A stretch of 9,146 nt of DNA from Pseudobacteriovorax antillogorgiicola (GCA_945897695.1 CAMDGW010000089.1:1-9146), one strand, 5' to 3'; numbered from the stretch's first letter, positions 1-6,133 are shown. Notes: generated by a model from the sequence alone, not told the origin. Program-made: numbers and translations.

Positions 1-636
1 CGAAAGAAATCGGAACGGGTGGAAGCCAGCAACTTTTGCGCCTTTTTTGACCAAGTTCATGAACGTTCGTTTTTTTAAGAACAACGACCCGAGAGCATCG
101 TACATAATGCGAATCTGTACGCCTCTGTCGAGAGCAGATTCCAAAGATGAAAATAACTGATCGGTTACCTCATCGGAGTGAATAATATAATATTCAAGAT
201 GAACAAACTTGTGGGCATTGTCGATGGCGAGTTTCATTTCGCTGAGCGCGATTTCCGGGTCGTCCATGATTTCAATTTTATTATTTTGAGTAGGGCGGTA
301 ATGGGAAGCTTTTCCTGCTATTCTGACGACCGTTGTCTCCTGCGGATAGAGTTTGTTTAGCGTTTCCATTGCCTCGCTGCTCAATTTAGAAGGGTCCACC
401 TCGTGATGCCCCAAGCCGTCACTGATCTCAGCAGAGCGTTTTTGAGCCGTCTTAGCAAGGCGTTGACGACCAAACGTCAGGTACAACAGTGGTCCGAAGT
501 AGGGGAATAAAATGACAGTAAACAGCCACGAAATTGTGCTTGCCGGCTCTCTGCGTTCAAGCAGAATTTTGGCGGCAAACCATCCAGAGGTGATACACCA
601 TGTGGCAAGGTAGAAAATATATTGTTTGGAAGTCAT
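1..636 (-). CDS. cls: Cardiolipin synthase, N-terminal part (cut by window edge)
   Basis: The frame reads open from an ATG at 636 to the left edge, giving 212 residues of a longer protein. Residues 6-22 and 35-54 are hydrophobic. The stretch from ILLERREP to YLTFGR (residues 24-57) is the typical PLD-nuclease N-terminal segment of bacterial cardiolipin synthases. The first phospholipase D-fold domain begins near residue 115 (IEIMDD, then a VHLEYYI strand and RGVQIRIMYDALGS). The first HKD catalytic motif would lie just past the edge and is not seen. Family knowledge: these inner-membrane enzymes make cardiolipin from phosphatidylglycerol or related phospholipids. The start is 9 bp after the stop of the upstream gene and has no strong Shine-Dalgarno, so co-transcription and translational coupling are likely. 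It could be another member of the PLD transphosphatidylase family, but the N-terminal pair of helices favours Cls. Confidence 0.88.
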   Translation of the reverse strand, partial: MTSKQYIFYLATWCITSGWFAAKILLERREPASTISWLFTVILFPYFGPLLYLTFGRQRLAKTAQKRSAEISDGLGHHEVDPSKLSSEAMETLNKLYPQETTVVRIAGKASHYRPTQNNKIEIMDDPEIALSEMKLAIDNAHKFVHLEYYIIHSDEVTDQLFSSLESALDRGVQIRIMYDALGSLFLKKRTFMNLVKKGAKVAGFHPFRFLS

Positions 637-645
637 GACGATCTA

Positions 646-1671
646 TTAATTTAGGCGATTTAACTCGTAGCCGTTTTGACGGCCTGTGCTCTCATAGGAG
701 CCAGCACAATAATCAACTACCGGCCCGGTTGAGCGATGAGCGACACAAGATTCAAAAGTTGAAAAGCGTCCTACCGTTTTTACATCAATATTGACCACTC
801 CTGTTTCGTTTGGTGAAAAGTCAAAAACAGAGAGGAGCACAAAGCGCCGATGACCAGCACTCCATGAAGCTTCGAGGCATGAATTGTGGACGAGCTTTAG
901 ATTGTTAAACTGGGAAATAGCAGTTGTGATAATCCCCTCTGCTTGAAGGCATTCGTCTTTTGTCGCAAAAGTGTTGTGCCCGTGAAAATCGAATGCCCCG
1001 AGGTTTATAGGTGTGGCGGCGTAGTACTTAATAAAGACATATGAACTTCTGAATGTGTCCAAAAAAACACGGGCGCCCTGAGCTTGCAAATATTGTTTAA
1101 TACCGGCGAGGGCAGCTTGGTCAGCTGTAGCATCATAGAACTGTAAGGAGAGCTCATGCAAACTCTTCGTTGTGGTGCCAAAGCCGTCTACCTGAGAGAT
1201 GTAGTGAAATGTACCCTCTTTGAAGCACTGGCTTGAAACAACCTTAAGTCCGGTTTCTTCCATAAATATAGTTTCCATTGCTGGGAGATTCGCAAGGCAA
1301 TCACTCAGGTCGCGGTAACCAGATTCTGGATCCAAAACGAGGTTGCCACGGTTTATGGCGTGATTATGATTTGGGGTAGATCGCACCAAGAATGCGCCAA
1401 TAGCTAATTCAACTCTGGGGATTTTTGGAGCATCGATGAACACGCTCGCGTCGAAGTAATTAGCGTAATTTGCGGCGCAATATGTTGAGGATACTTTGCC
1501 GTCACTTAAGTGAGCCACTTTATCTGCGAGTAATTTCACTTCATGCTCGCATTGTGCTGCGGTTTCGACGTGAAACTGCTTTGCATATTCAAATATTTCA
1601 GCTGAGGCATGTCCAGAGATCGCAAAGATGGCCCCAACTGTCAGGTGTTTCGTGATTCTGTTGTTCATCAT
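646..1671 (-). CDS. Secreted protein with four Cys-pair repeats, function unknown
   Basis: The protein has 341 residues and I do not recognise the family. The start at 1671 is chosen because an AGGA lies 9 nt upstream and the protein then opens with a signal peptide (basic start, hydrophobic core 10-20, cleavage after HASA at 24). The open frame continues upstream to 1893 but would then run into a terminator stem. The mature protein has exactly eight cysteines in four pairs: 41/65, 125/149, 241/265 and 309/322. The first three pairs each enclose exactly 23 residues, with hydrophobic helix-like spacing and a K-V/L-V-x-S/N ending; the last encloses 12. A hydrophobic, strand-like stretch usually follows the second Cys. 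This looks like a divergent repeat domain held by disulfides, acting in the periplasm or outside. It is followed 9 bp later by cls, so they probably share a transcript; a joint function is only a guess. Confidence 0.8.
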   Translation of the reverse strand: MMNNRITKHLTVGAIFAISGHASAEIFEYAKQFHVETAAQCEHEVKLLADKVAHLSDGKVSSTYCAANYANYFDASVFIDAPKIPRVELAIGAFLVRSTPNHNHAINRGNLVLDPESGYRDLSDCLANLPAMETIFMEETGLKVVSSQCFKEGTFHYISQVDGFGTTTKSLHELSLQFYDATADQAALAGIKQYLQAQGARVFLDTFRSSYVFIKYYAATPINLGAFDFHGHNTFATKDECLQAEGIITTAISQFNNLKLVHNSCLEASWSAGHRRFVLLSVFDFSPNETGVVNIDVKTVGRFSTFESCVAHRSTGPVVDYCAGSYESTGRQNGYELNRLN

Positions 1672-1680
1672 AGGTAGAAG

Positions 1681-1684
1681 TCCT
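1681..1684 (-). promoter_or_regulatory. Ribosome binding site deciding the start at 1671
   Basis: AGGA on the minus strand with a 9-nt gap to the first of two adjacent ATGs. It selects the signal-peptide start over the longer upstream open frame. Confidence 0.55.
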
Positions 1685-1747
1685 AATTGACGCAGTATTT
1701 CTGCATGCAAAGGGTTAAAAGAGTTAGGAGTGAAGAACTCTTGAACT

Positions 1748-1776
1748 AATATGGTTTGAGCCTTAGGAAATGTCAA
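1748..1776 (-). promoter_or_regulatory. Sigma70-like promoter for the Cys-pair protein and cls
   Basis: On the minus strand a perfect TTGACA (1776-1771) is followed after 17 nt by CATATT (1753-1748), which matches 4 of 6 bases of the -10 consensus. It would give a leader of about 70 nt before the ATG at 1671. It lies downstream of the terminator at 1876-1909, as expected for a new transcription unit. Confidence 0.5.
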
Positions 1777-1875
1777 ACGTGTACTCTTAACGGCGTCATA
1801 TAATATTTTGCAGGGATACGTCAGTTCAGAGTTCAATGGTAAAAGGCTTTGGAATGGCGCATAAATGCTCAAATG

Positions 1876-1909
1876 AAAAATGCCCGCAATCAAAGGACTG
1901 CGGGCATTT
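1876..1909 (-). terminator. Intrinsic terminator after the four-repeat lipoprotein gene
   Basis: Perfect 11-bp stem AAATGCCCGCA / TGCGGGCATTT with a 10-nt loop. On the minus strand the stem runs into TTTTT, 20 nt after the stop codon at 1930. The plus-strand side is also followed by a T-rich run, so it could work in both directions, although no plus-strand gene ends here. Confidence 0.85.
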
Positions 1910-1929
1910 ATTTTGTTAAAAATTGAGGA

Positions 1930-2511
1930 TTACTCCCGTGTGCACTTTCCAGAGGCACCATAGACCCCAGGAGGCGTCTTGCAGACAAGTCCTTCCTGAC
2001 AAGCCTTTGGAGGGTAGATGCTGTAGTTACATTCAGAGCCTTCGCCGCCTGCTGGCTTTTGGCATTTTCCAGCTGCGCCGTAGACGCCTGGAGGTGTTAC
2101 GCAGGTTAATCCTCGCTTACATGCCTTGGCTGGGTAGATGCTGTAATTGCATTCTCCACCTTCTTTCGCACCCGTATCCTGACAGGTACCAGGTGCGCCT
2201 GATACTCCTGGAGGTGTTACGCAAGTAAGACCTTCCTGACAAGCCTTTGGAGGGTAGATGCTGTAGTTACATTCAGCCCCCAGATCACCGCTGTCTGGTT
2301 CACAGGTTCCAGGCGCTCCATAGACGCCTTCGGGGGTTACGCAGTGAAAACCCTCCTTACATGCCTTTGGCGGGTAAATACTATAGTTACACTCGCCTCC
2401 CTTTCCGCCTGCTTCAACGCTGGCGTCTCGCAAGCTTGCAGCTTCGTTACTTGTCTTACATGCTGAAAACATCGCTGTCCCAGCTAAAATGATACTTAAA
2501 AGAAGCCGCAT
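1930..2511 (-). CDS. Lipoprotein of four 40-residue Cys-rich repeats
   Basis: The protein has 193 residues. AGGAG sits 8 nt before the ATG. A short signal peptide ends in a lipobox-like FSAC, so Cys18 would be lipidated; Lys at +2 argues for outer-membrane rather than inner-membrane retention. A linker (19-39) leads into four copies of a module starting EC(N)YSIYP. The module has Cys at 41/51/57/70 and then again at exact 40-residue steps (81, 121, 161), giving the pattern C-x9-C-x5-C-x12-C. The last copy stops right after its fourth Cys, at the C-terminus. Sixteen repeat cysteines imply two disulfides per module, as in small knottin or Dickkopf-like Cys-rich scaffolds. That likeness is only in pattern. 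A surface adhesion, binding or inhibitor role is possible but not shown. It is a single-gene unit with its own terminator. Confidence 0.88.
   Translation of the reverse strand: MRLLLSIILAGTAMFSACKTSNEAASLRDASVEAGGKGGECNYSIYPPKACKEGFHCVTPEGVYGAPGTCEPDSGDLGAECNYSIYPPKACQEGLTCVTPPGVSGAPGTCQDTGAKEGGECNYSIYPAKACKRGLTCVTPPGVYGAAGKCQKPAGGEGSECNYSIYPPKACQEGLVCKTPPGVYGASGKCTRE
1933..2394 (-). repeat. Tandem 120-bp coding repeats, four copies
   Basis: The units are 2394-2275, 2274-2155, 2154-2035 and a shorter 2034-1933, read on the minus strand. Copies 2 and 4 share an exact 46-nt match (2231-2276 and 1991-2036), while copies 1 and 3 differ from these and from each other at many positions. This points to recent duplication or gene conversion between copies two units apart. 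Confidence 0.9.
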
Positions 2512-2519
2512 CTTAAAAT

Positions 2520-2524
2520 CTCCT
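2520..2524 (-). promoter_or_regulatory. Ribosome binding site of the repeat lipoprotein gene
   Basis: AGGAG on the minus strand, 8 nt before the ATG at 2511. Confidence 0.75.
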
Positions 2525-2558
2525 AAAACATTGGTTAGTTTGGAGCACCCGGTAGTAA

Positions 2559-2588
2559 ATTTTACTCGTTCGTCACGGGTGATTCCAA
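2559..2588 (-). promoter_or_regulatory. Possible sigma70-like promoter of the repeat lipoprotein gene
   Basis: On the minus strand TTGGAA (2588-2583), an 18-nt spacer and TAAAAT (2564-2559) lie about 48 nt before the ATG at 2511. The -10 box matches 5 of 6 consensus bases and the -35 box 4 of 6. Nothing else was found in the 200-bp gap up to the next gene, apart from a run of seven T that might help end the upstream transcript. Confidence 0.4.
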
Positions 2589-2714
2589 TGCGTCAAAATC
2601 ATGGCAGAAATTTTTTTGAAAAAAAGCGGGAGATAGCGCAGCGTGCTCTTACTCGGCAATTTCTGCTTAGTTGAATTGAAAAACACCAGCGATGAGATGG
2701 AAGTGTCCTGAGAT

Positions 2715-4016
2715 TTAATGAGCTTTATTGGCGTTCGGATTACCATCATTGAACATCACCATTGACCCAAGCATCACTGGTGCGGGACATTGTCCGAGCA
2801 TTCCTCCACTGCCAAGACGTATCCACTGATTCATGGGGTATTGGCCTTTAGCCAGTCCGCCATTATTAAAGAAAATCCCGACGCGTCCATTGTCGGAATC
2901 ATCATTTGACCAGCCCATATCTTTTTTGAACTGACCTGCGTCTGCCACCCATACAGGGTAGAATCCTCGGCTTACTATGGATTTCGCAAGATAAATATCG
3001 ATTCCGAATGGGAGTGAGCCAATAGATCCGCGTAACTGATATGAGCATGAGTCTGACGAGCAGTATTTTAAACCGTCCTTAGCATAAGATTCCCAGCCTT
3101 CTTTAACCAATGCTGGATTGGCATTCGGCATCGTTTTTTCAGGCTTGATTTGATCCATGGTCGCCTTTTCCAGTTGCCATTGATAGAGGAGACCGCTGCC
3201 CTGATTTAATTTAGAAAAAGCATCAACTGGGACATCAATAATGGAAGGAATATGGGCTGAATCACCGTAGAAGCCAACAGTTGTTCCAAGTTTAAGATCG
3301 ATTTTCATAAAAAGAAGCCGCAAGAAAAAGTCGATATTACCCACCATGCCAACCTGGCCAGAAACACGGCGGCCGACATAGGATTCAACGTCTTTGTTAG
3401 AAAAGTTAACGGTCAGAAATCTCTTGATATCGAGATGAAGCGCCAGATCAGCGTTAGAAGCTGCAGGTATCGGCGCAAGCCATGAGCTGTCTTTTGCAAT
3501 CAGTGATTTATACATCAATTGATTATTAGGGAGGTACTCATAGTCATAATGCACAGAGGAAACTTTTTTGAGCTCAGCGTCATGAGTTACCGGTATCTCT
3601 GATACCTCAGAATATTCGTCGTTACAGGTTGTCAAATATGCATAACGACCTGGCTGGCTTGGATTTTCGATTTCAATGGCTTGTTGTCCTGAGCAGGGAG
3701 CCTTATCAGCACTTGAAATTCGTGCTCCAAATTTCTCAACCCGCAATGAAATTCGGTCCGTATCATTTGGTGCTTGATTTGGATTCGAGCCGGTGAGAAT
3801 TCCTTTTTCATCAAGTTCATCGATTTGGAGCGGTAACGGAAGCCAGGCTCGCTTTCCGGCAGAGACCTCTAGAGCAAATACTCTTAAATCTTTGCGCGCT
3901 TTTAGTGAGAGTTGGCTTATCTTGCTTGCAGATATGTATGCCGGGCAAGCGAGAAGGGCAGCCGATTGTGCAAGTGAACAAAGGGCTACCACGAAAAACT
4001 CCAAACTACGCTTCAT
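2715..4016 (-). CDS. Exported protein of unknown function (433 aa)
   Basis: The start is firm: AGGAGG lies 8 nt before the ATG. A signal peptide spans residues 1-23. The cut could be by signal peptidase I after LLA, or by signal peptidase II before Cys24 (LLAC is an imperfect lipobox), so periplasmic or lipid-anchored location is open. Near residues 58-96 the protein reads WLPLPLQIDELDEKG, then a Asp-rich turn and RISLRVEKFG. This recalls, from memory, secreted deltaproteobacterial proteins with a VPxQIDE-type N-terminal module and no assigned role. The rest looks beta-rich, with one CSSDSC pair and a Gly/Asn/Met-rich C-terminus. No catalytic motif was seen. It is divergent from the coiled-coil gene across about 350 bp. 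No convincing terminator follows it, so read-through into the repeat lipoprotein gene is possible. Confidence 0.82.
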   Translation of the reverse strand: MKRSLEFFVVALCSLAQSAALLACPAYISASKISQLSLKARKDLRVFALEVSAGKRAWLPLPLQIDELDEKGILTGSNPNQAPNDTDRISLRVEKFGARISSADKAPCSGQQAIEIENPSQPGRYAYLTTCNDEYSEVSEIPVTHDAELKKVSSVHYDYEYLPNNQLMYKSLIAKDSSWLAPIPAASNADLALHLDIKRFLTVNFSNKDVESYVGRRVSGQVGMVGNIDFFLRLLFMKIDLKLGTTVGFYGDSAHIPSIIDVPVDAFSKLNQGSGLLYQWQLEKATMDQIKPEKTMPNANPALVKEGWESYAKDGLKYCSSDSCSYQLRGSIGSLPFGIDIYLAKSIVSRGFYPVWVADAGQFKKDMGWSNDDSDNGRVGIFFNNGGLAKGQYPMNQWIRLGSGGMLGQCPAPVMLGSMVMFNDGNPNANKAH

Positions 4017-4024
4017 GACATGAC

Positions 4025-4030
4025 CCTCCT
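4025..4030 (-). promoter_or_regulatory. Strong ribosome binding site for the 433-aa protein
   Basis: A full AGGAGG on the minus strand, 8 nt before the ATG at 4016. A second ATG in between (4021-4019) is out of frame and meets a stop at once. Confidence 0.85.
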
Positions 4031-4189
4031 AGGCAAGCTTTGGGGGCATCGGCAAGGGCGTTGAACGAGTTTAAAAAAATAATGATCTAAGCAATAATTT
4101 CGGGTCGTTAGGGGTGTGGCGTCGCTCGTAAGAGTTTCTTGTTTTTAGCCACACGGCTCAAATGGTTAAAGTAGCTGAATTTATTACCA

Positions 4190-4195
4190 TATAAT
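4190..4195 (+). promoter_or_regulatory. TATAAT -10 box of the coiled-coil / leucine-rich unit
   Basis: A perfect TATAAT with only a weak -35 candidate (TTAAAG, 18 nt upstream). Transcription would start near 4202 and give a leader of about 170 nt before the ATG at 4374, with the GC-rich foldable block almost at its 5' end. An activator may compensate for the weak -35. Confidence 0.45.
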
Positions 4196-4206
4196 GTTTA
4201 CTTAAA

Positions 4207-4250
4207 TCCCGGAGGGGCGGCCTGATAGCCCGAGACATCTCCTCGGGGGA
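4207..4250 (+). ncRNA. Foldable GC-rich leader element, possible riboswitch or small RNA
   Basis: Two mutually exclusive folds can be drawn. Fold one nests TCCC/GGGA (4207-4210, 4247-4250), GGAG/CTCC (4211-4214, 4239-4242) and GGGC/GCCC (4215-4218, 4228-4231). Fold two is a local 6-bp hairpin CCCGAG/CTCGGG (4229-4234, 4242-4247) with a 7-nt loop. The block stands out from the AT-rich surroundings and lies just downstream of the TATAAT box. Further on, ATCAAA/TTTGAT (4290-4305) followed by T's could act as a weak terminator and release an RNA of about 105 nt. It does not match any riboswitch consensus I know, including GEMM-I, preQ1 and glycine. A chance structure remains possible. Confidence 0.3.
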
Positions 4251-4360
4251 CTATAAATGATCCATAAAAACAGATAGATATACAAATCGATCAAATTTGT
4301 TTGATTTTTAATAAAAAATTATTTATTAATAAACCGTCATTAAATTTTTAAAAATTGTGC

Positions 4361-4364
4361 GGAG
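4361..4364 (+). promoter_or_regulatory. Ribosome binding site deciding the start at 4374
   Basis: GGAG with a 9-nt gap to ATG 4374. An in-frame TTG at 4365 is directly adjacent to GGAG and cannot be used from it. Confidence 0.7.
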
Positions 4365-4373
4365 TTGTGTCTT

Positions 4374-5054
4374 ATGAACATAAACTTGAAACAAGCATTG
4401 CATAAATTATTGATCGTGGTGGCTACCTTCTCTCCAGCAATAGGTTTCGCCGGGACTGTGACCGAGGATGCCATTATGCGCCGCGATGACTCAATCGATG
4501 CTCGCAATCGCCTTGTGGGTGCTCAGATGGCGCGTGAGAAAACTAAAGCTTCACTTGCCCAAGCAAAATTTGTCTACGATATGTACTTGCGCCTTGGAGA
4601 ACGCAATACAGCATCTCGTTGGGAGATTTATGAAAAGCTGGTGGATTTGGTAAATTCGCAGCTTGCCAACCGCGTGGCAGAGCATATGGTTACGGTAGCG
4701 GGTCTGGATGAGCAGATCGGTGAATTGCGTCGCACCTGGCGACAGGGCTCCTCGCCCGTGAATCTTGCTCAATTAGCTAGGCTCATGGTGGAAAAAAGAG
4801 AATCTTCGTTAACTGTAGCTGAAGGAGTATCAGCTGATTACCGCCAACTGTCAGATGCTCGGAAGGCTATGTATGAAATTCAAGAAGAGTTGGCGAGAAG
4901 AAGGAGCATAAGCGAAGAAGATCGGCACCTTGCCATGGTTCAAAAAAATCAGGCCTCAGCTGAGGCGATTATTTCCGCTTCAGAGCTTGAGATTGCAAAG
5001 GAGCATCTTGCCGAAGCCAGAAGAGACCTCGAAGATGTTGGTGGTGGGCAGTAA
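4374..5054 (+). CDS. Periplasmic coiled-coil protein, function unknown
   Basis: The protein has 226 residues, starting at ATG 4374 behind GGAG. A signal peptide with hydrophobic core LLIVVATFSPAIGFA is cut after residue 26 or so (GFA before GTV). The mature part is almost wholly helical and highly charged. Segments rich in Ala, Glu, Lys, Arg and Gln with heptad-like spacing suggest two or three long coiled coils, broken at RQGSSPVN in the middle. There is no cysteine in the mature protein, unlike most neighbours, and no catalytic motif. It could be a periplasmic spacer, chaperone or structural subunit; none of these is shown. A leucine-rich exported protein follows after 73 bp with no terminator between, so the two probably form an operon ending at 5919-5952. 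Confidence 0.78.
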   Translation: MNINLKQALHKLLIVVATFSPAIGFAGTVTEDAIMRRDDSIDARNRLVGAQMAREKTKASLAQAKFVYDMYLRLGERNTASRWEIYEKLVDLVNSQLANRVAEHMVTVAGLDEQIGELRRTWRQGSSPVNLAQLARLMVEKRESSLTVAEGVSADYRQLSDARKAMYEIQEELARRRSISEEDRHLAMVQKNQASAEAIISASELEIAKEHLAEARRDLEDVGGGQ

Positions 5055-5114
5055 GCAGATCGTTTTCAATTCAATTTAGGCAAGGGTGGATTCCCGTGCT
5101 ACTGATTGGAAAAT

Positions 5115-5119
5115 AGGAG
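5115..5119 (+). promoter_or_regulatory. Ribosome binding site deciding the start at 5128
   Basis: AGGAG with an 8-nt gap to ATG 5128. The frame stays open upstream to 5086, but that start lacks a ribosome binding site and would bury the signal peptide. Confidence 0.8.
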
Positions 5120-5127
5120 TTTTTCAT

Positions 5128-5895
5128 ATGCGTAGTTTAATTTTATCTTTGTCTTTCTTGGCGGCAGCTGTAGTGCTGGCGCCATCCCCAATGAACGCGG
5201 CTTGCAGAACAGTTTCAGATATTAGGATTGACTCGTCTGATGATGCTAAGAAGTTCGAGCACGTTTGCGAAGCTCAGAACGTTACAATATTTGCCGATGA
5301 CGTCGATCGCGTTATTTTGCCAAATTTAGAGCGAGCGGGCCTATTGAATATTGATTCCCGTGGACTGCGTGCAGTGGCGCTTCCGGCTTTGAAACAGGTT
5401 CGAGATTTATACGTGCAGGGTTCTGGCATTGAGATGGCTGAGTTCCCATCGCTACAGGTCGTTCAGGGACGATTTGCTGTCTTGAGTCAGCCGATTAAAT
5501 TCCTCAATCTCCCACAATTGACTCAAGTTGGTCGACTTATCATCCAAGGTTGCTCAAGTCTTGAGTTTATCTTCGCAGACAAGCTTCAGTCCATTGGATC
5601 CGTTGAGCTCAGCGCAAATAGAAGCCTTAGTCAAAATGTAGTGTCTGTGCTGGAGCACCTAAGTATTCTGACTCCAGAAGAGTACGCGCAGCGTCAGGCA
5701 GAGGCAGAAAAGATGAGGATTTATCGGCAGCAATTGATTCTCAATCGATCACAGCCTGCGCCTATTCGTCCAACGGGACACCCAACTCACTTTAGGGATT
5801 ATATGACGGGTTACTATGCAGACTATCCTTCGCAATACCATGATTACTGGTATTCTTTAGGCCCCTGGGGCTTTTCGCTCTGGCATACTCTTTAA
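5128..5895 (+). CDS. Exported leucine-rich (receptor L domain-like) protein
   Basis: The protein has 255 residues. The signal peptide runs to about residue 25 (AAAVVLAPSPMNAA), leaving Cys26 near the mature N-terminus, where it may pair with Cys47. Residues 51-168 form a leucine-rich solenoid. The anchor tetrads LPNL (64), LPAL (85), FPSL (106) and LPQL (128), then a DKLQSI turn near 151, recur every 21-22 residues, each followed by a strand of the type xVGxLxI. This is the pattern of receptor L domains and Sps2/Ecm33-like beta-solenoids, which in other organisms mediate binding at surfaces. A charged helix (about 190-215) leads to a tail with seven Tyr and three Trp in its last 34 residues. 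It is not a lipoprotein by motif. Probable role: ligand or surface binding in the periplasm or outside; the partner is unknown. It is the last gene before a clear terminator. Confidence 0.8.
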   Translation: MRSLILSLSFLAAAVVLAPSPMNAACRTVSDIRIDSSDDAKKFEHVCEAQNVTIFADDVDRVILPNLERAGLLNIDSRGLRAVALPALKQVRDLYVQGSGIEMAEFPSLQVVQGRFAVLSQPIKFLNLPQLTQVGRLIIQGCSSLEFIFADKLQSIGSVELSANRSLSQNVVSVLEHLSILTPEEYAQRQAEAEKMRIYRQQLILNRSQPAPIRPTGHPTHFRDYMTGYYADYPSQYHDYWYSLGPWGFSLWHTL

Positions 5896-5918
5896 GCGAA
5901 GATGTTTTATTTTTAAAC

Positions 5919-5952
5919 GGCCTCAGTCGCTAACGACGGGCCTGTTTTTTTT
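5919..5952 (+). terminator. Intrinsic terminator after the leucine-rich protein gene
   Basis: GGCC (5919-5922) and GTCG (5926-5929) pair with GGCC (5939-5942) and CGAC (5934-5937) around a CTAA loop, with an unequal internal bulge. A run of eight T follows (5945-5952). It lies 24 bp after the stop codon. Confidence 0.85.
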
Positions 5953-5989
5953 AAATTTCAACTCCGATTGTGCATAATCAAGGTGGATT

Positions 5990-6017
5990 TTGCCTCACTG
6001 ATTAGGCGTGCTATCAT
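5990..6017 (+). promoter_or_regulatory. Possible promoter of the ceramidase-like gene
   Basis: TTGCCT (5990-5995), a 16-nt spacer and TATCAT (6012-6017). This gives a leader of about 110 nt. It lies just after the terminator of the preceding unit, where a new promoter is expected. Confidence 0.4.
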
Positions 6018-6028
6018 TTTGAATGAGT

Positions 6029-6088
6029 TCGCAAATTGCGGGAGATTGCATCCTGTGACCAATGTGAAAATATCCGCCCATTTTGCGA
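6029..6088 (+). repeat. Imperfect inverted repeat in the ceramidase-like gene leader
   Basis: TCGCAAA (6029-6035) and GCGG (6038-6041) can pair with TTTGCGA (6082-6088) and CCGC (6074-6077), giving 11 pairs with small bulges around a 32-nt loop. It would fall in the untranslated leader and may be a regulatory hairpin or chance. Confidence 0.35.
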
Positions 6089-6133
6089 GAATTTTCTAAT
6101 TCAGTCACAAGACTAATCACGGTAGGTATGATC

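Larger units (their letters stand above)
4031..4360. other. Divergent intergenic region with palindromes
   Basis: About 340 bp without a gene. Nearest the minus-strand gene lies a 7-bp inverted repeat GTGTGGC (4114-4120) / GCCACAC (4148-4154) with a 27-nt spacer, in what would be that gene's leader or operator zone. Then come a TATAAT box and a GC-rich foldable block (entered separately). From about 4255 to 4357 the sequence is very AT-rich and holds two perfect palindromes, TTTATTAATAAA (4322-4333) and AATTTTTAAAAATT (4343-4356), the second ending just before the ribosome binding site of the coiled-coil gene. I found no convincing -35/-10 pair for the minus-strand gene. Confidence 0.6.

Noticed and set aside
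178..360. Small plus-strand open frame inside cls
   Set aside because: It is antisense to a clear cardiolipin synthase frame and has no ribosome binding site or recognisable content.
1672..1893. Open frame extending the Cys-pair protein upstream to an ATG at 1893
   Set aside because: The ATG lies inside the stem of a terminator, there is no ribosome binding site, and a promoter and signal-peptide start lie downstream. The extension has no signal or domain features.
1923..2492. Two plus-strand open frames (1923-2228 and 2247-2492) across the repeat lipoprotein gene
   Set aside because: They are antisense shadows of the 120-bp coding repeats; the minus-strand gene has a ribosome binding site, lipoprotein signal and conserved Cys modules.
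2610..2645. Possible minus-strand terminator after the 433-aa protein gene
   Set aside because: A run of seven T is present, but the preceding stem is only about 3 bp (GCG/CGC), too weak to call.
4201..4260. Known riboswitch (cyclic-di-GMP GEMM, preQ1, glycine, ZTP, fluoride) in the coiled-coil gene leader
   Set aside because: None of the conserved cores that I remember for these classes can be found, on either strand; only generic foldability remains.
4365..4373. TTG start nine bases before the ATG of the coiled-coil gene
   Set aside because: The TTG touches the GGAG with no spacing, while the ATG at 4374 is 9 nt away.
6021..6058. Eleven-codon open frame in the ceramidase-like gene leader as a leader peptide
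   Set aside because: No ribosome binding site and no run of regulatory codons; a chance short frame.
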